NCBI RefSeq assembly: GCF_009727055.1
Contig: NC_052359.1
Location: 11,176,181-11,240,180 of the forward strand
Origin: Benincasa hispida
Taxonomy: Eukaryota > Streptophyta > Magnoliopsida > Cucurbitales > Cucurbitaceae
Length of the DNA: 64,000 bases
Direction of reading: 5' to 3'
A model generated the notes under the pieces. That model had not been told where the DNA came from, ran no database searches, and was given only the letters and a program-made list of their open reading frames with translations. A program made the position numbers and the translations under genes. Numbering within the stretch: position 1 is the first letter of the stretch; each line of letters starts with the position of its first letter. Of the stretch, positions 10,903 to 23,500 are shown in pieces.

Positions 10903-13231
10903 TGTCACACCCCTTCCCAAATTACCCTCTTAATCTGAGAAGGGATGTGAAGACATCAATTGTCAACCCTTTTTATGACAACTACTCCCAACATACTCTT
11001 GAAAACCTATATCCTTAGCATATGTTGCATCTGGTTAGTAGTTTATAATTCTCTAGAACTTAACACATAGTTTCAGCAACAACTTTAAGCATATAATTTA
11101 TTGTTAATCAGAAATGTCAACATCAATATACATAACAGTTTTTATAAACCATACCCATACATAACATCTATTCAACACAACTATACCCTTTTCCCCTGTC
11201 ATAGACATAGAACTAAATAACAGAACATGATGAGCCACCTAAATTTTCGCTCTCTATGGATCTGAGAAGTGACTGGCTAGCAGAACTACTAGGCCTCGGG
11301 ATGTTAATTGCTACTTGGGGAGGAAAACATTTTTAAAAAACAAGTTGGAAAGCCTAGTGAGTGACTATTTTTAATAAAACATACTTAACTCATAAATAAC
11401 GTGAACTTGCTTATCAAGGAAACGGTTATAAAATCATAATTAGGATTTTGGAAATGGAACTAAAATCTTAAAAATATATCATATAAAAGAAAACCCTGAA
11501 ATAAACTCGTTAGCATCTTTCTGAAACCCCCACTATTCTACTGCCTGAACATGTGGGAGAGCTCTTTTGCTCAATCCCTAATAACTTTAGTTGAGAGAGT
11601 GTCATTTTGCTCAATCTCATCAACGTTGATAATAGAGTCATACGTGCACGCAAAGCTGAATTGGGTCCCAATCACTTTACCATACCTTTGGTGTCAAGGC
11701 TCCCTAACTTCACTAAAATCTGGGTGCATTACCATACCTTCGGTACCAACATTGGAGTAGGGTTTGTACAAGGCACCAATATTTAAATATATAGAAACAT
11801 ATACAGAATACATGTTTGAAATAATCATACTTCATGATTTCATATCAATGCATAGTGCCTTGTAAACATGGAGTATACTTACGTTATTTCCTTGATAAAT
11901 TTCATCATGCGGAAAAACCTAGCATAGGCTTACTGAAAAAACACATGAACTCATAAATAACTTCATCATTTAGAAGTATGGATCATGAGGTCAACATTCA
12001 TTTTAAGGCATGTGTTGAATAAAATCATGGTATAAAATCCTCATATAAAATGCCTATGCATTAAAACCATTCATAAAACTAACATTGGAAAAACATTTAT
12101 TAAAACTTATCACTCGCTGTCTTAAACTACTTATCCAAGAGGTTATGCGCCTCTCCTATTTACGTTTTTCTTGAAAAAGAAAGGTCCTCTGTTCAGTATA
12201 CTTAGTTCCCCTTTGAGCTTAACGCATAACTTAACTTCACTGCATATTGATAGTCATTGCATCACAACTAAGTTCGACGCATCAAACTATCTTCACCGCA
12301 TCGGCTATCCTTAGCCATCTTACCTTATAACTTGGCTGATAATTGAAAATCCTTCCCCAAGGTGCTCGGGTAAGTGTTGAAACACCTTCTCAGTCTATGC
12401 GATGTGCGTTCATTATGCGACATACTCAAAGCACCTTCGTTATGGATTAACTATGCATCAATGCATAACATCACTAGGTCAGTTGCTTGCTTGTTCTTCG
12501 TATGCAGTTGCCTGCTTATTTATCCACAATATCATTTTCAGAATTTGAGCATTATTTCCTCTAGAATTGATTGGAGATTCCTCAAATTCTCCTTTAGTTT
12601 GCCGAGAATTCTTCAACCTTCAGAAACTTCAGATGGCAGTAACACTCCTCACATAGGTGTTAGAAAACATTTGGCAAAACAGTCTCTTTCATTGCCATGC
12701 CTATTTATACTTGAGCGTGCATGAAAAGTTTGCTTAATTAATTGTCATCTAGCATACCTATCCTTCCATTGACGTTTACAAGGCTTCCACTTGACTTACT
12801 TACTCGTTAATTAAACTGAATTCCTTAGCTTAACATCATCGCATTGCCTCGCGGTCACTTAGGTCTTCTCTCTTCAACGCATAGTTCAACAAAATTGGTC
12901 GCATGGCGCCTCATAGCTCCAACACATGATTCCTCTGAGCGTTAACTTTCTCCTACTTCACCCGAGTCTCAACATTTCACACTTAACATATTTTCTTGCC
13001 CTTTTCTAGCTTACCATTCTTATTCTCAACTCTCTATGCATCAGCTATGTTCACAACCTAGATGCATATACCCGTAACACTTAGAAAATTTTTCTTCTCT
13101 CACATTTCAAACACATCATTTAGTTAAATGTACTTACCATACTTTTTCCATTAATGTTAATACACACCTTAAACACTTAGTTAAGAGAAGTTAAACTTAA
13201 TTAACTAGTAAAACAAGTTCAGAGATTTACA
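10903..13231 (-). repeat. 5' LTR of the gypsy element
   Basis: 2,329 bp with TG...CA ends: TGTCACACCCC at 10903 and TTTACA at 13231 as read on the plus strand. It is bounded inside by the primer site at 10888-10899. Related LTR pieces recur at 42106, about 45139-46962, about 58645-59258, 61203-61315 and 62084-62671, so this is a high-copy family here. Confidence 0.85.
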
Positions 13232-13232
13232 A

Positions 13233-13397
13233 AGGGTGTACAAAATATAGACCGAACCGACGAATCGGGCCAAATCGAACCGAAACGACTAGGTTCGGCC
13301 TCGATTTTCAGCGGTTCAAAATAATGTAAACCAATCTGTACAGTTCGATCCTTGGTTTTGCTCAAAACCAGATCGAACTGAACCGTGAACACTCCTA
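13233..13397. mobile_element. Possible small hAT-like MITE
   Basis: The segment starts 'agggtgtacaaa' and ends 'tgaacactcct', whose reverse complement is AGGAGTGTTCA, giving imperfect terminal inverted repeats. The interior is rich in 'cgaaccg' and 'gttcgg' words that can pair. I found no clear 8-bp target duplication; it abuts the gypsy LTR end. Confidence 0.4.
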
Positions 13398-16300
13398 TTT
13401 AATGTATTTTCCATAATTTCGCCCAATTCAAATCTACCTTTTATATATAGGCTTCAGGCATTTTGAGTACAATTTAGACACTTCCTACAAAAGCCAAAGT
13501 TAAAAAAGTAATTTTTCTTTTTAAGGCAATCGATTGATTTCATGAATTACTTTTTTTGCTAACTTTACCTTTAATCTCTTTTATTTCTTGTGACACACAC
13601 CTTCCTTTCCTATTTACTTTCTTTATATACTTTATTTCTCAGACCTTTTTCATTTCAAATATCTTTTGTTTTTATTTTAAGAATTTCTTGGAATAATTAT
13701 TAATTATTCAAAATTATTTTAATCAAATAAAAAGGCACCTTGGAACATTAGGAGCAAATAATGAAAACATTCTATTAACTTTAAAAAACTATTTTATTAA
13801 AGTACTAATAATAGAAGTGAATTTGATAAAAACACCTCTTCAAAAGAGACTCCAAGACACATTGGGTGTCTTTCAAAGAGACAATTGACAAGCCTATCAA
13901 ATAACATTAGGTATACTTTCTTTCTGTAATTTTGTTCCTTGTGTTTTAATGCATTTATTCAAAAAGAAAATTACACTATCTTTCTATTCTCTTTTTCTAG
14001 TTTGAATATTGAAAATTATGTCTAAAAACTTTAATCTATAGTGTGTTGATTATTGCACAAACTATTAGTATGTATATTTCAATTTTAACTTTTAAGGGAA
14101 TGAATATCGACAATTACCTTTAGGTATGTTTACTTTAACTTAAAACGACGTAGTAATTAAATAACAAAAAAAATAAGTAGTTTAATAAAGTGAATGTCAC
14201 ATGTATTGTATAACTTATGATTTAAGCAAGGGGACATGTCTCTTTTGTAAATGGTCACTCTTAGCTTTCTCAAATCAAATCAATAAGAGATTGAATTACA
14301 AATACCAATACAAAGTTCTAGAAATATTAAAAACATTATCTCTTAACCCCCACCAATAATTAGAAAGAAAAAAAAAAACAATCAATAACTCAAATCATGT
14401 TGGGAACATGTAAAGAGAACATCAAATGGATACATTCAAGTTAAATTACATTTTGTGTACCTAAATTTTTAAGGGGATATCTATTTAATTTTTATAGTTT
14501 AAAGGGTGTTATTCAGATTTTGAATTTTGTGTCTAATAAGTCTCTAATTTTTATTTTTAAAAAAATGTGTAGCAAGTAGCAAGTTCTTAAAATTTTCAAT
14601 GTCCAATCTATTCGACATTTTCTAAAATTTACGGATTTACTAGACACGATTAAAAATTTGTGGTTGTACTAAATGTATAATCCAATTTTATATTAAATAG
14701 ACTTGTTGATGCCAAATCCGAATAAAATAAAAATGCACATGACCTCATATGGAGCTATACCGATGTATTTATAGGGAAATCGATCTAGGATGAATAGAGG
14801 ATTAGAATATTAATTTCTCCAAATTCCGAACAAGTTTGAGTTAATCTGATCAGCTTAGTGATTAGTTGGCCCTCGACTTAGTTGAGTCCATGTAAACTCA
14901 ATCTTAGATTTATTCTTCCCTAGTTTTTTCTTGGTCTTTCTTGGTCTGGCTATTGCATCGGGTCCAAAATCACCAATTACAAGATAAGTCAAAACCAAAA
15001 GCTCAAAAACGTATTAAGCATTTTAAGTTCAATGATCGTTTAGACAAAAATTTGAAAGTTTAAGAATTCAAACATGTAACATAACCTAAAATTACTTAAG
15101 AAAAATCAAGAAAATGAAGAATGAAGTTTGGGTATAGCAAAAGAAAATGAGAGTAAGAAAAGAAGAGTTGTGAGGATGATTATTAATATAATTGAATATG
15201 AAGAATGGCAATTGGATGTGGCATATTAAGAGTGCTAGATTCTGTCTACAATGGCAATAACAATGGACCTTGTAATAAGGTAAAGCAGCTCAGAGGAGAC
15301 AAAAACTGACATATAAATTAGTTTTGTTACCTATTTGATCATCTTCCACCTAGGAACAAGCTGCTTCATTTTTCATTTTATTTGTGTTTGTGCTAGATTC
15401 TGCCTCTATTGTTTGTATTATTGTCCACCAAATCTGACCTGTAAAACAAAACTATAATGATATAGATTGTTTCTTTAATGATGAAAAAGTAAGTTAAGGC
15501 ATGTTTTTCAAAATTTTAATCATATGATCTACTGTTAGATATATGATTCACTCTTTCTTGCTTATCTAAATGGTAAAAAGTTGAACACAAACCAATATGT
15601 AAATATATTGTTTCTGAATTTAGGATATAATTTTATAAATAAGAGTGCTTTTAAGTGAAGTTTATAACACATTTGGAAATGATTTTAAAAATGCTAAAAT
15701 CACTTAGCCCATAGTCATACTATAAGACACGTTTTTAATAATCAAAAATAAATTTTTGGTATGAAATCTTATTTAGAATTGCAAAACTAAATATGCTTAT
15801 TTTGAATTTTTCAATAACATGTTTCGGAGTAATTTTAAAACGGACAGAAGTGATCTTAACAATTTAAAATCACCCTTGGACATACCTTTATTCTTTTGTA
15901 AGCATTCTTGGGATGAGACATTAAGAAATATGTGTTTAAAAATGGTTTTAAAATAAGTGATTTTTTTCCATACAGTAAAGGTAGCATTTTGATTCATATG
16001 TCAATTGAGTTATACATTATAAATAATTTTAGCATTTTCATTTAATGGCTTTTAATAAAATTCTCGATAGGTATTTGATTCTTTACACTTAAATCAAGGA
16101 GTGCAACAAAAACTTAAAAATCAAATCAACCTAAGTAGATGTTATGTATGCAACCTTAAATTTGGTAGACAATGTAATTATTTTATTGGATGAGAAATAG
16201 ACTATGGGGTTTTAATTATTATGTACATGTACATATATTATTTAGAGAAGACTCGATAATCATTGTGAATGTATGTTTGTTATTTAGAGGGAAAAAAACT

Positions 16301-16879
16301 GCCCAATTATTATTATTATTATTATATAAAAGAAACAAAACAAAGATGTCCAATTTTAATTTAAGAAAGGAAAAATGGTCCAGAACAAATTCAAACTCAA
16401 GCTCAAACGGACCCAAATCGAAAACCAAATCAACATGAAACAAGCCAATAGAAAATATGTACTTTTAACCATTCCCATTTTTTCCCATATACACATCCCA
16501 ACCAAAAACGCTATAAATCTTTTGTCCCAAAGCACTTTCACAGGCTAAATAAAGTGAAGAATGCTTTTCAGACAATGACAAAAACACTCCCAACTACTTT
16601 ATCTCGAGATTCTCAAGTAATATTTTTATCACATAACCAAGTAGTTTTCCGTGGCCAATAACATTCTTAAAACTTTCAAAACAATTCCAACCTCACCTCT
16701 ACACTTGATTGGATTTGGATCAAGGATGAACAGTCAGGCATCAGCTCCTCCAGTAGAGATAAAGAGAAGGCAGAATAGCACAAGGAAGCACATGAAGAAA
16801 CAGCTTTTTGAAGCTCTTGCTTATAAAAATTGAATAATAGAACTAGAATATGACAAATCCATTCAGAAAAAAATATACA
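13398..16879. other. AT-rich intergenic spacer, no gene seen
   Basis: No reading frame here has coding character. It contains homopolymer runs, an ATT microsatellite at about 16308-16326, and decayed repeat text such as 'gtgtacctaaatttttaagg' near 14455. I see no recognisable domain or RNA gene. Confidence 0.7.
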
Positions 16880-16887
16880 TTCAGTGT

Positions 16888-16893
16888 TTTATT
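16888..16893 (-). terminator. Candidate polyadenylation signal of the UPL gene
   Basis: On the minus strand the sequence reads AATAAA about 620 nt beyond the stop codon, within AT-rich DNA. A 3' UTR of about 0.6 kb is plausible for this gene. Plant signals are loose, so this is only a candidate. Confidence 0.45.
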
Positions 16894-17510
16894 ACCAACC
16901 TGAAGATTAATTACAGAAACATAAAAGACTTAAAACTCCTCAAATGCAGTTTGTTGGCTGCAAAAGGAGCGATTGAACTGAACTAGCAAAAGGAGAAAAT
17001 GAAGGAGGACTCATTATAGACAAGAGAATGGAATTTGGCTCATTTCTTTTATCAACCTTGTGTATTCTACCCGAATTGAAACTCATTTGAATGGTGAGCA
17101 TTCTAACCAAAAGAATGGCTTTCTCAAACCAATTAGTCAATTCCGAGGAGCACATTCGGTGCCTTCAATAAAAACCACAGTTAATCTGCTGCTCCGCTAA
17201 AAGATCGCTGTCATCATAACAAAAAGCAAGCTTCATTTATTCCACAGGGCCTGCTCCTTGTGAGTTTCCCAACGCCCCCGCCCTTTAATTTTGGATTTCA
17301 CTATTGACCTGCAGCATTCGCCTTCATCTGGTGGGTTTGGAATACCAAACGTCAGTATTACATTACATAAAACCAGTTCTTTTACCACACAGCTGAAAAG
17401 GTTAAAAAAAAAAAAGCAATCAGATAAGGAAAACCTGAGTCGATTCTAACCTGACATGTACATGGCAAGTTCCAGATGCATTTTTCTCGAAATGCAAATT
17501 GGAATGTGGC

Positions 17511-20500
17511 TCAGCCAAAGCCGAATCCTTCACTGGCTTCATGAATGGCAAGCAGCAAGCGTTCTTGAAGCTGCTCCTTCGATGAGTACTCGGGAAGATC
17601 TAGTTGATTAAAGCTGAAAGAGAAAAGACATTAGAATTGTTCGTTAAGGCAGGAAGAAAAGAAGATTTTCAGGAGGTTGTATGCTCAAAAAACAATAGAA
17701 TAGCTATTACTTGATTCTGAACTTTCTACTCAAACAATAAAGCATAATTAAGAATTAAGATGGAATGGCATTTAGATTCCCAACCATGTATGGGCTGATG
17801 GCAGCCTATCAGGAGCTCCATATGCCTTATGAATCTGAAACCTTTGAGGTCCAGAGATACCTTGCAAAGCTTTAAAACCCTCCAGTGGAACCTGAAGAAC
17901 CACAAATAAATGGTGACTTAAAGAAAAAACCGCAAGTGTTCATTTTCTTACTGCGGGATTAACCAACATTTCCTGAACCTATATGTTAAGGAAATATTTA
18001 TGTTTGTGTTTGTAATACGATCTCATTACTTGTGAAGCAAAAAGCACATTATTTTAAACCCAAGATGCTTGAGACTAAAAAAACTCTACATACATCAACC
18101 ATTTCAAACTTCCAGGGACAGAGGGTAAGATTGCGGTGAAGAACACGAAAGAAACACTTAAAATGTTGATGACATCTTATAGACAATAAAAAAATAGATG
18201 CAAACACCCTTATGCAACATTTTATTTTGTCGCTACCCTTGATGTTCCAGTCACAAACATCAACCATTTCAAACTTCCACGGACAGGGTAAGATTGCAGT
18301 GAAGAACACGAAGGAAACACTTAAAATGTTGATGACGTCTTATAGACAATAAAAAAATAGATGCAAACACACTTATGCAACATTTTATTTTGTCACTACC
18401 TTTGATGTTCCAGTCACAAACTGCAGCAATCTTGCCATGTCTTCCTTACTAAAAGATTTAACCACCTCCCAAAACCACTGCACAACACTTGATGCAGCTG
18501 TGTAGCCAGTATACTCTGTGTTCGCCTTCAAATCATCCACTGGAAAGACAATAAAAAATTAAATTAAACTAAAACGTCATATTAATCAACCAAGGCACTA
18601 GACACCACGATTATTTTGTATGAGAGAAGAGAACTCACAATCAATTTCTGGAAGTCCGCTGATGAGTAACTCAAGCTCTTTGTCATTAAAAATAGAAATA
18701 AGTTCTCGAGGCACCAACTCGTTGAAACCATCTAGAAATGAGTTAATCTGAGGGCGGATAGCATTGGTTAAAATATGATCTGCGACAAGGTCTACATATT
18801 CATGCTTTGTTTCTTCAGTAACTCTTATATTTCTTCCTCCAGGCTTAAGCTCATAATCCGTGACCTGTAGAGTTTAATGGAAAGAATATTAAAATGCTAT
18901 AAAAATAGTACCAGAGTTCAATCCAAAAAGAAAGCATTTACCACATGAACACACACACACACACAAAAACGAGATTGACAGATGCCCAAATTTTGGATTT
19001 TGACCTCATTTTTCTCATAAAGGATGTGCTTCTCCTCATCTGCGTCCATGCTAAATGTAAGATCAGGAATGTCACTCACATCGTTCTGAAAGAGAGGTCC
19101 AACAGTTAGAAAATAAAATGTTAAAAATATAAGCCCAAGTTAACGGTAATAACTAATAAACACAGAAGACCACCAACCTCCAGCATCCACTTCAAGTTTT
19201 TATAATAATCAGGATCGACAGCTTCTATATCATGGTAAGTCACCTTAACTCCAAGAATGTGCTTGTAAAAGGATCTCGTGAAATAAACATCCAAAAGTTG
19301 CCCATCAAACAGGGCCTTTGCAACCTGCATAAAATGGAAAAATAGTGAGTCAAATTGAAACAGCAAAAGAATCCCTAGCGAATATCGAAATCCCAGTTTT
19401 AGTTCATTACCACACGGCCAACAAACTTGAAGTATGAAAGGTGTTCTGTTTGGTAGACAGAATTTGGATTTGGCTGGAAAGTTGCATTATTTCCGACGGT
19501 TGTGAATAGCAAGGCTCCCTTGTCAAATATAACCCTCGAGAGTAACTGATACCATTCTCTTGTCAGGCCACCAGCATCAATACCCTCTTCACCTTGAAAC
19601 TGCACATTCAATCGTCCTCTCAAATCTTGAGTTGGCCGCATACGCAATTGGTTGTATGAATCCTCCAAAACATAGGCCCGACGAACACTAATCCGCAATG
19701 GACCAGAAATATGTTGCTCATTCTGTTGCCTAATTCTTGAACGAAAATAGGCTCTCTTATTATCGAAATCAATCAGCCTAGGAGCCTTCAACAATATTGA
19801 AAGTGACTTCTCTAATAAGCCTGGGTTTTGTCTGATAAAAGCATTCAAAAGACGGCGATGCCTTTCAGCAAACCTTGTGAATGTAACAGCACCGTCAGAC
19901 TTTTTCTGATAATCAGCACCCTTTGTGCTTAATGTGTCTGAAGTGCCCGCGGACTCTTTGACCTCCCTTGCAGTAATATTAGCATGATCTTGTTGCAAAA
20001 TGGACAGATTTGCTTGAAGTTTTTCAGACAAAACGAAGAAAGCCTCAATAAATGGCAAGAGTCTCTGACCTCCGGGAGGTAGAGGAGAGGAAGAGATAGT
20101 GCCCTGAAGTTGCTCCCCAACGTTAATTGGGGTAGTTGAAGAGGAGCTCTGAGACAGTTGTGTCTCAGTCACACTTATACAATCACTTAATGCTTGCCAC
20201 AATGGCTCTAGTGCCACATTCAACCTCCACATGATGGCTTGCTCCTCTAATTCACTATCACATTCTGAACTTTTGGTCTCCCTAGCACAAGGGGAAGTAA
20301 GTGAACTAAGAGCCTGCAAAACACGAACAATTGCTGCCCCAGCCATTGAACTGGCACTTAAACCTAACATGTTTGTATTCTTCAAGGTAACAAGTTCGCT
20401 GATAGCAGAGCTGCTCAACCCATTAGCTAGTTCTGAGAGCTCCGACATGAAGAATTTTCGATGGGGTGCTGCAACCGATGACAACTTCTTCAGTACCTCA

Positions 20501-23500
20501 CCAGCTAGCGTGTATACTTTATCAGAAAGCCTAAATACCAGTTAGTAAACAAGTTTAGTTTCTTCAAGTGGGGAAAATCCATTCCTCCAAAATCGATATA
20601 AAAGGAACCAATAACTAATTAGTTATCATCATAAGCCAACAGGATAAAGCAGACAACTCAAAAGACATTAGATTGGAAGATGAATACCCCTCGCGGCCAA
20701 GAAGTGCACATAAATTGCACAAAACAGACTGCGGCAGTTGCAAAAAGATATTATGTATGTCATTTCTCCTTTTTCCACCTGAAGTTGACCCAGCAGCATC
20801 ACTATTTTCTTGCTTTGATTCTCCTTCCGGCAAAGCAGGATCCTTTGAAACCGCACCACCAGCTTCATCAACAGGCAACATAGGGGAATTTCCTGTTCCC
20901 TGTTCAGATCGGGACTGATGCTCCAATTTTGATGATGCAGTATAAACAACTACTTGAAGGAGCCTCATGACCTGCAGCATATCGATTTTTAATTAGAAAA
21001 TGGGGAAAGGGAAAAGCATAAATGTTAAACCATAATAATATCCAAACTCTGCAAAAACTCGAGCATCAATTTTTACTCATGGTCCTCTCTTTTCAATCTT
21101 TCATACCTGTTCAAGATGCACAACACTACGCAAGAAAAGTGGTCGATTCAAAAGCTTCAGGAATAGAACCAAAGGAACATTTCCAGCTTGACAGGTTTTT
21201 AAATTACTTGATGGAAGCCCTTCCACAACTTTTTCCTTGCCCTTCTTAGTTTCCATGTATGTAGAACTCAAATCCTCAGGGACAGTCTCCAAATCAAAGT
21301 AGAATAACATATTGGCAACAGCAGAATGATTTGTAGCCAAATAAGTTAAAATCTCAAGAACACGACGCAACACCAAGGGAGGAAGACCTGTCAAGATATA
21401 CATAAAAAGTATAAATATAGTAATGACAAAATGAGACAAAAATTAAGGGAAGAAAGTACTACCATCCAACAACTGTGATCGACCATAAACAACATTTGAC
21501 TGACAACCATAGAGCCTTTGAGAATTGATCGTTGCAACTCCACCCACAAAACCTTCAGCCTCAGATTTGATCATATCCAGTAATAGATAAACCAGAATTG
21601 CCCTTATAACACTATGTGCACAAAGGTTAAACAAAAGCCTCTGCAATAGTCCTTTTCCAAGCGGCTGGACAACATAAGAAAAGAACAAAATGCCACATTA
21701 GGTGGAGAATGTATGCCGTACAATACTTTATTTTCAATTTTCGATAAAGTTAAAGATACAATTTTAAACATGGCTGCTTCATTAAAAGATAAAGATCTCA
21801 TTTCATCAATGGAAATAATTTTTCCAATAGGAAACACAACAAAACAAAACCAAACATTTTCTTACGAGAAGAAGGGAAATCCAATTAATTTATCATATAA
21901 AAAGAACCAACTAGTAAGAGCAATATCTAATTAATTATGTAACAGAAAATCAAAACTACATGCATAATTCCTGAACAATTCAGCCTCAATTTGTATTTTC
22001 CCTCAGCTTGTTAAAAAAGAAAGCATGAAATACTTAAATAATAGGATCAGACTCAAACATACGCCAAAATAACAAATCTATATGCAGATATCAGCATGAG
22101 CTGTGTTATGAACACACTCTTAACTGCATATATCTGTCCAGTAACTATAAAATAAATTTAGTTAACAAATCATCCAATGGGTAATAATCACTCAATTCAT
22201 CATCACATATGATATTACATTACCTGAGCTAATCTTAGCAGTCGTATTAAAGCTTTTAATGATTTTCCATCCAGAAGTGGTTCGCCTTCAATTTCTTTCA
22301 TCTTCAGGCTATCTGCAATGGCAGAAGCTGCTCTACGACCAATTGTAACTCCAACACCCCTGTCCATCACTGTCTGCCTATCAAAACCCAGGCCATTCCT
22401 CCGATTGCCCAGTCTATGGCTGCTACCAAAGAGACTGCGGGCCTGATAGTGACTCATTGCTCGATCTCTGAGCATTTGGGCTTCAGCTAGCAATGAAGAA
22501 GGGAGTGCCGACAAAACTGCCTCTGAGGAAGTTAACAGAACCTGGAACACAAGAAGACAAATGGTCAAACTCAGAAAGAAAAACATATTTTGAAATGAAC
22601 ACTGAGATAAAGTCCAAGATCCAAACTTCTTCCCGCAAATCAGCAGGGAATGTAGCAATGATTGAAGCATTGTCCATGTCAACTGGTTGTCCCTCTGCTT
22701 GCTGAGCAACCCTCTGTGCTCTCTGCTGGGCCAAGACTTCTGCTTGGATATCAGGAGGAAGTGCAGCTAAGAATTCAGGATCAATATCATCCGCTGAGGG
22801 TGGGGCATATGTAGGAGGTTGAAGGGGCTGAGCTTGCTGTGAAGCAAGAACTTCTGCACGCAAGTCCTCAGGTAGTGCCTCCAAAAATGTAGGATCAATA
22901 GCATTAGCACCAGAGGCTTCATTACTCATGCTACTTTGATCTGCCTGGTTAACATCCGGAGCAGCCAGCACATTTTGCTCTGAAGTTGACCCACCTCTAC
23001 CATCCTCGGTTGTCAGAATAGGTTGCTCAGTAAGAATTTCTTCAGCATCATTATCATTCATGTCAACATCAACACTTGCACCAGCAGAAGTGACCTGGCA
23101 ATCACCAAGATTGGACGCCTCTAATCCAAAGTCTGATATTACTTGATTCCCAGCCTCAGCATCCATTTCAGAAGATCCAGGACAGTCTATCGCCTGAGAT
23201 GGCATTGCATGAAGATCTGCAGGCACGTCAGAAGTTCCATCACAATCCAGGTTGTTGAACTGAGGTAATGTCTCAATCTGCTCACCAGAAGCACCATTTT
23301 GTTCTCCCATATCCATCCTATCATGCTCATTCAATGTAATATCCAGTGCCTGAGGTTGAATAGACATAGGTTCATGTTCCTGCACATTTTCCCCGGCTTC
23401 TTCAATTATAGATTCTGAATTGACTTGATGGGAAATAGCACTCTCAACAGTTATATTAGTTTCATGATGTAAGGCTTCAACAGGGTTATCTGGATTCTGG

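Larger units (their letters stand above)
1..13231 (-). mobile_element. Ty3/gypsy LTR retrotransposon, decayed, with nested insertions
   Basis: In minus-strand order the element has a 5' LTR, primer site, gag, protease, reverse transcriptase, RNase H, integrase with a chromodomain-like tail, polypurine tract and 3' LTR. The two LTRs are clearly related: 1-929 aligns with about 12139-13231. The pol order with integrase last is the gypsy order. The coding part is full of stops and frameshifts, so it cannot encode active proteins. It is split by a copia solo LTR at 1522-7038. The 3' LTR runs off the window, so only the right-hand target duplication could be seen, and it cannot be tested. The integrase tail resembles Tekay/Del-type chromoviruses; that lineage call is inference. 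Confidence 0.9.

Noticed and set aside
12374..12724. 116-residue plus-strand frame
   Set aside because: It lies within the gypsy 5' LTR; the aligned part of the other LTR does not keep it open, and no domain is seen.
16190..16443. Small frames on both strands near the ATT microsatellite
   Set aside because: Low-complexity translation (runs of L, N, S) with no similarity I recognise.
17393..17450. Possible intron in the UPL 3' UTR (GT...TTTTCAG with a T-rich tract)
   Set aside because: The signals look acceptable, but 58 nt is below the usual minimum for plant introns; cDNA would be needed.
20231..20545. Open frames on the plus strand and in other minus frames across 19.9-30.0 kb
   Set aside because: They overlap the UPL exons in other frames and show no domain; they are shadows of a well-supported gene.
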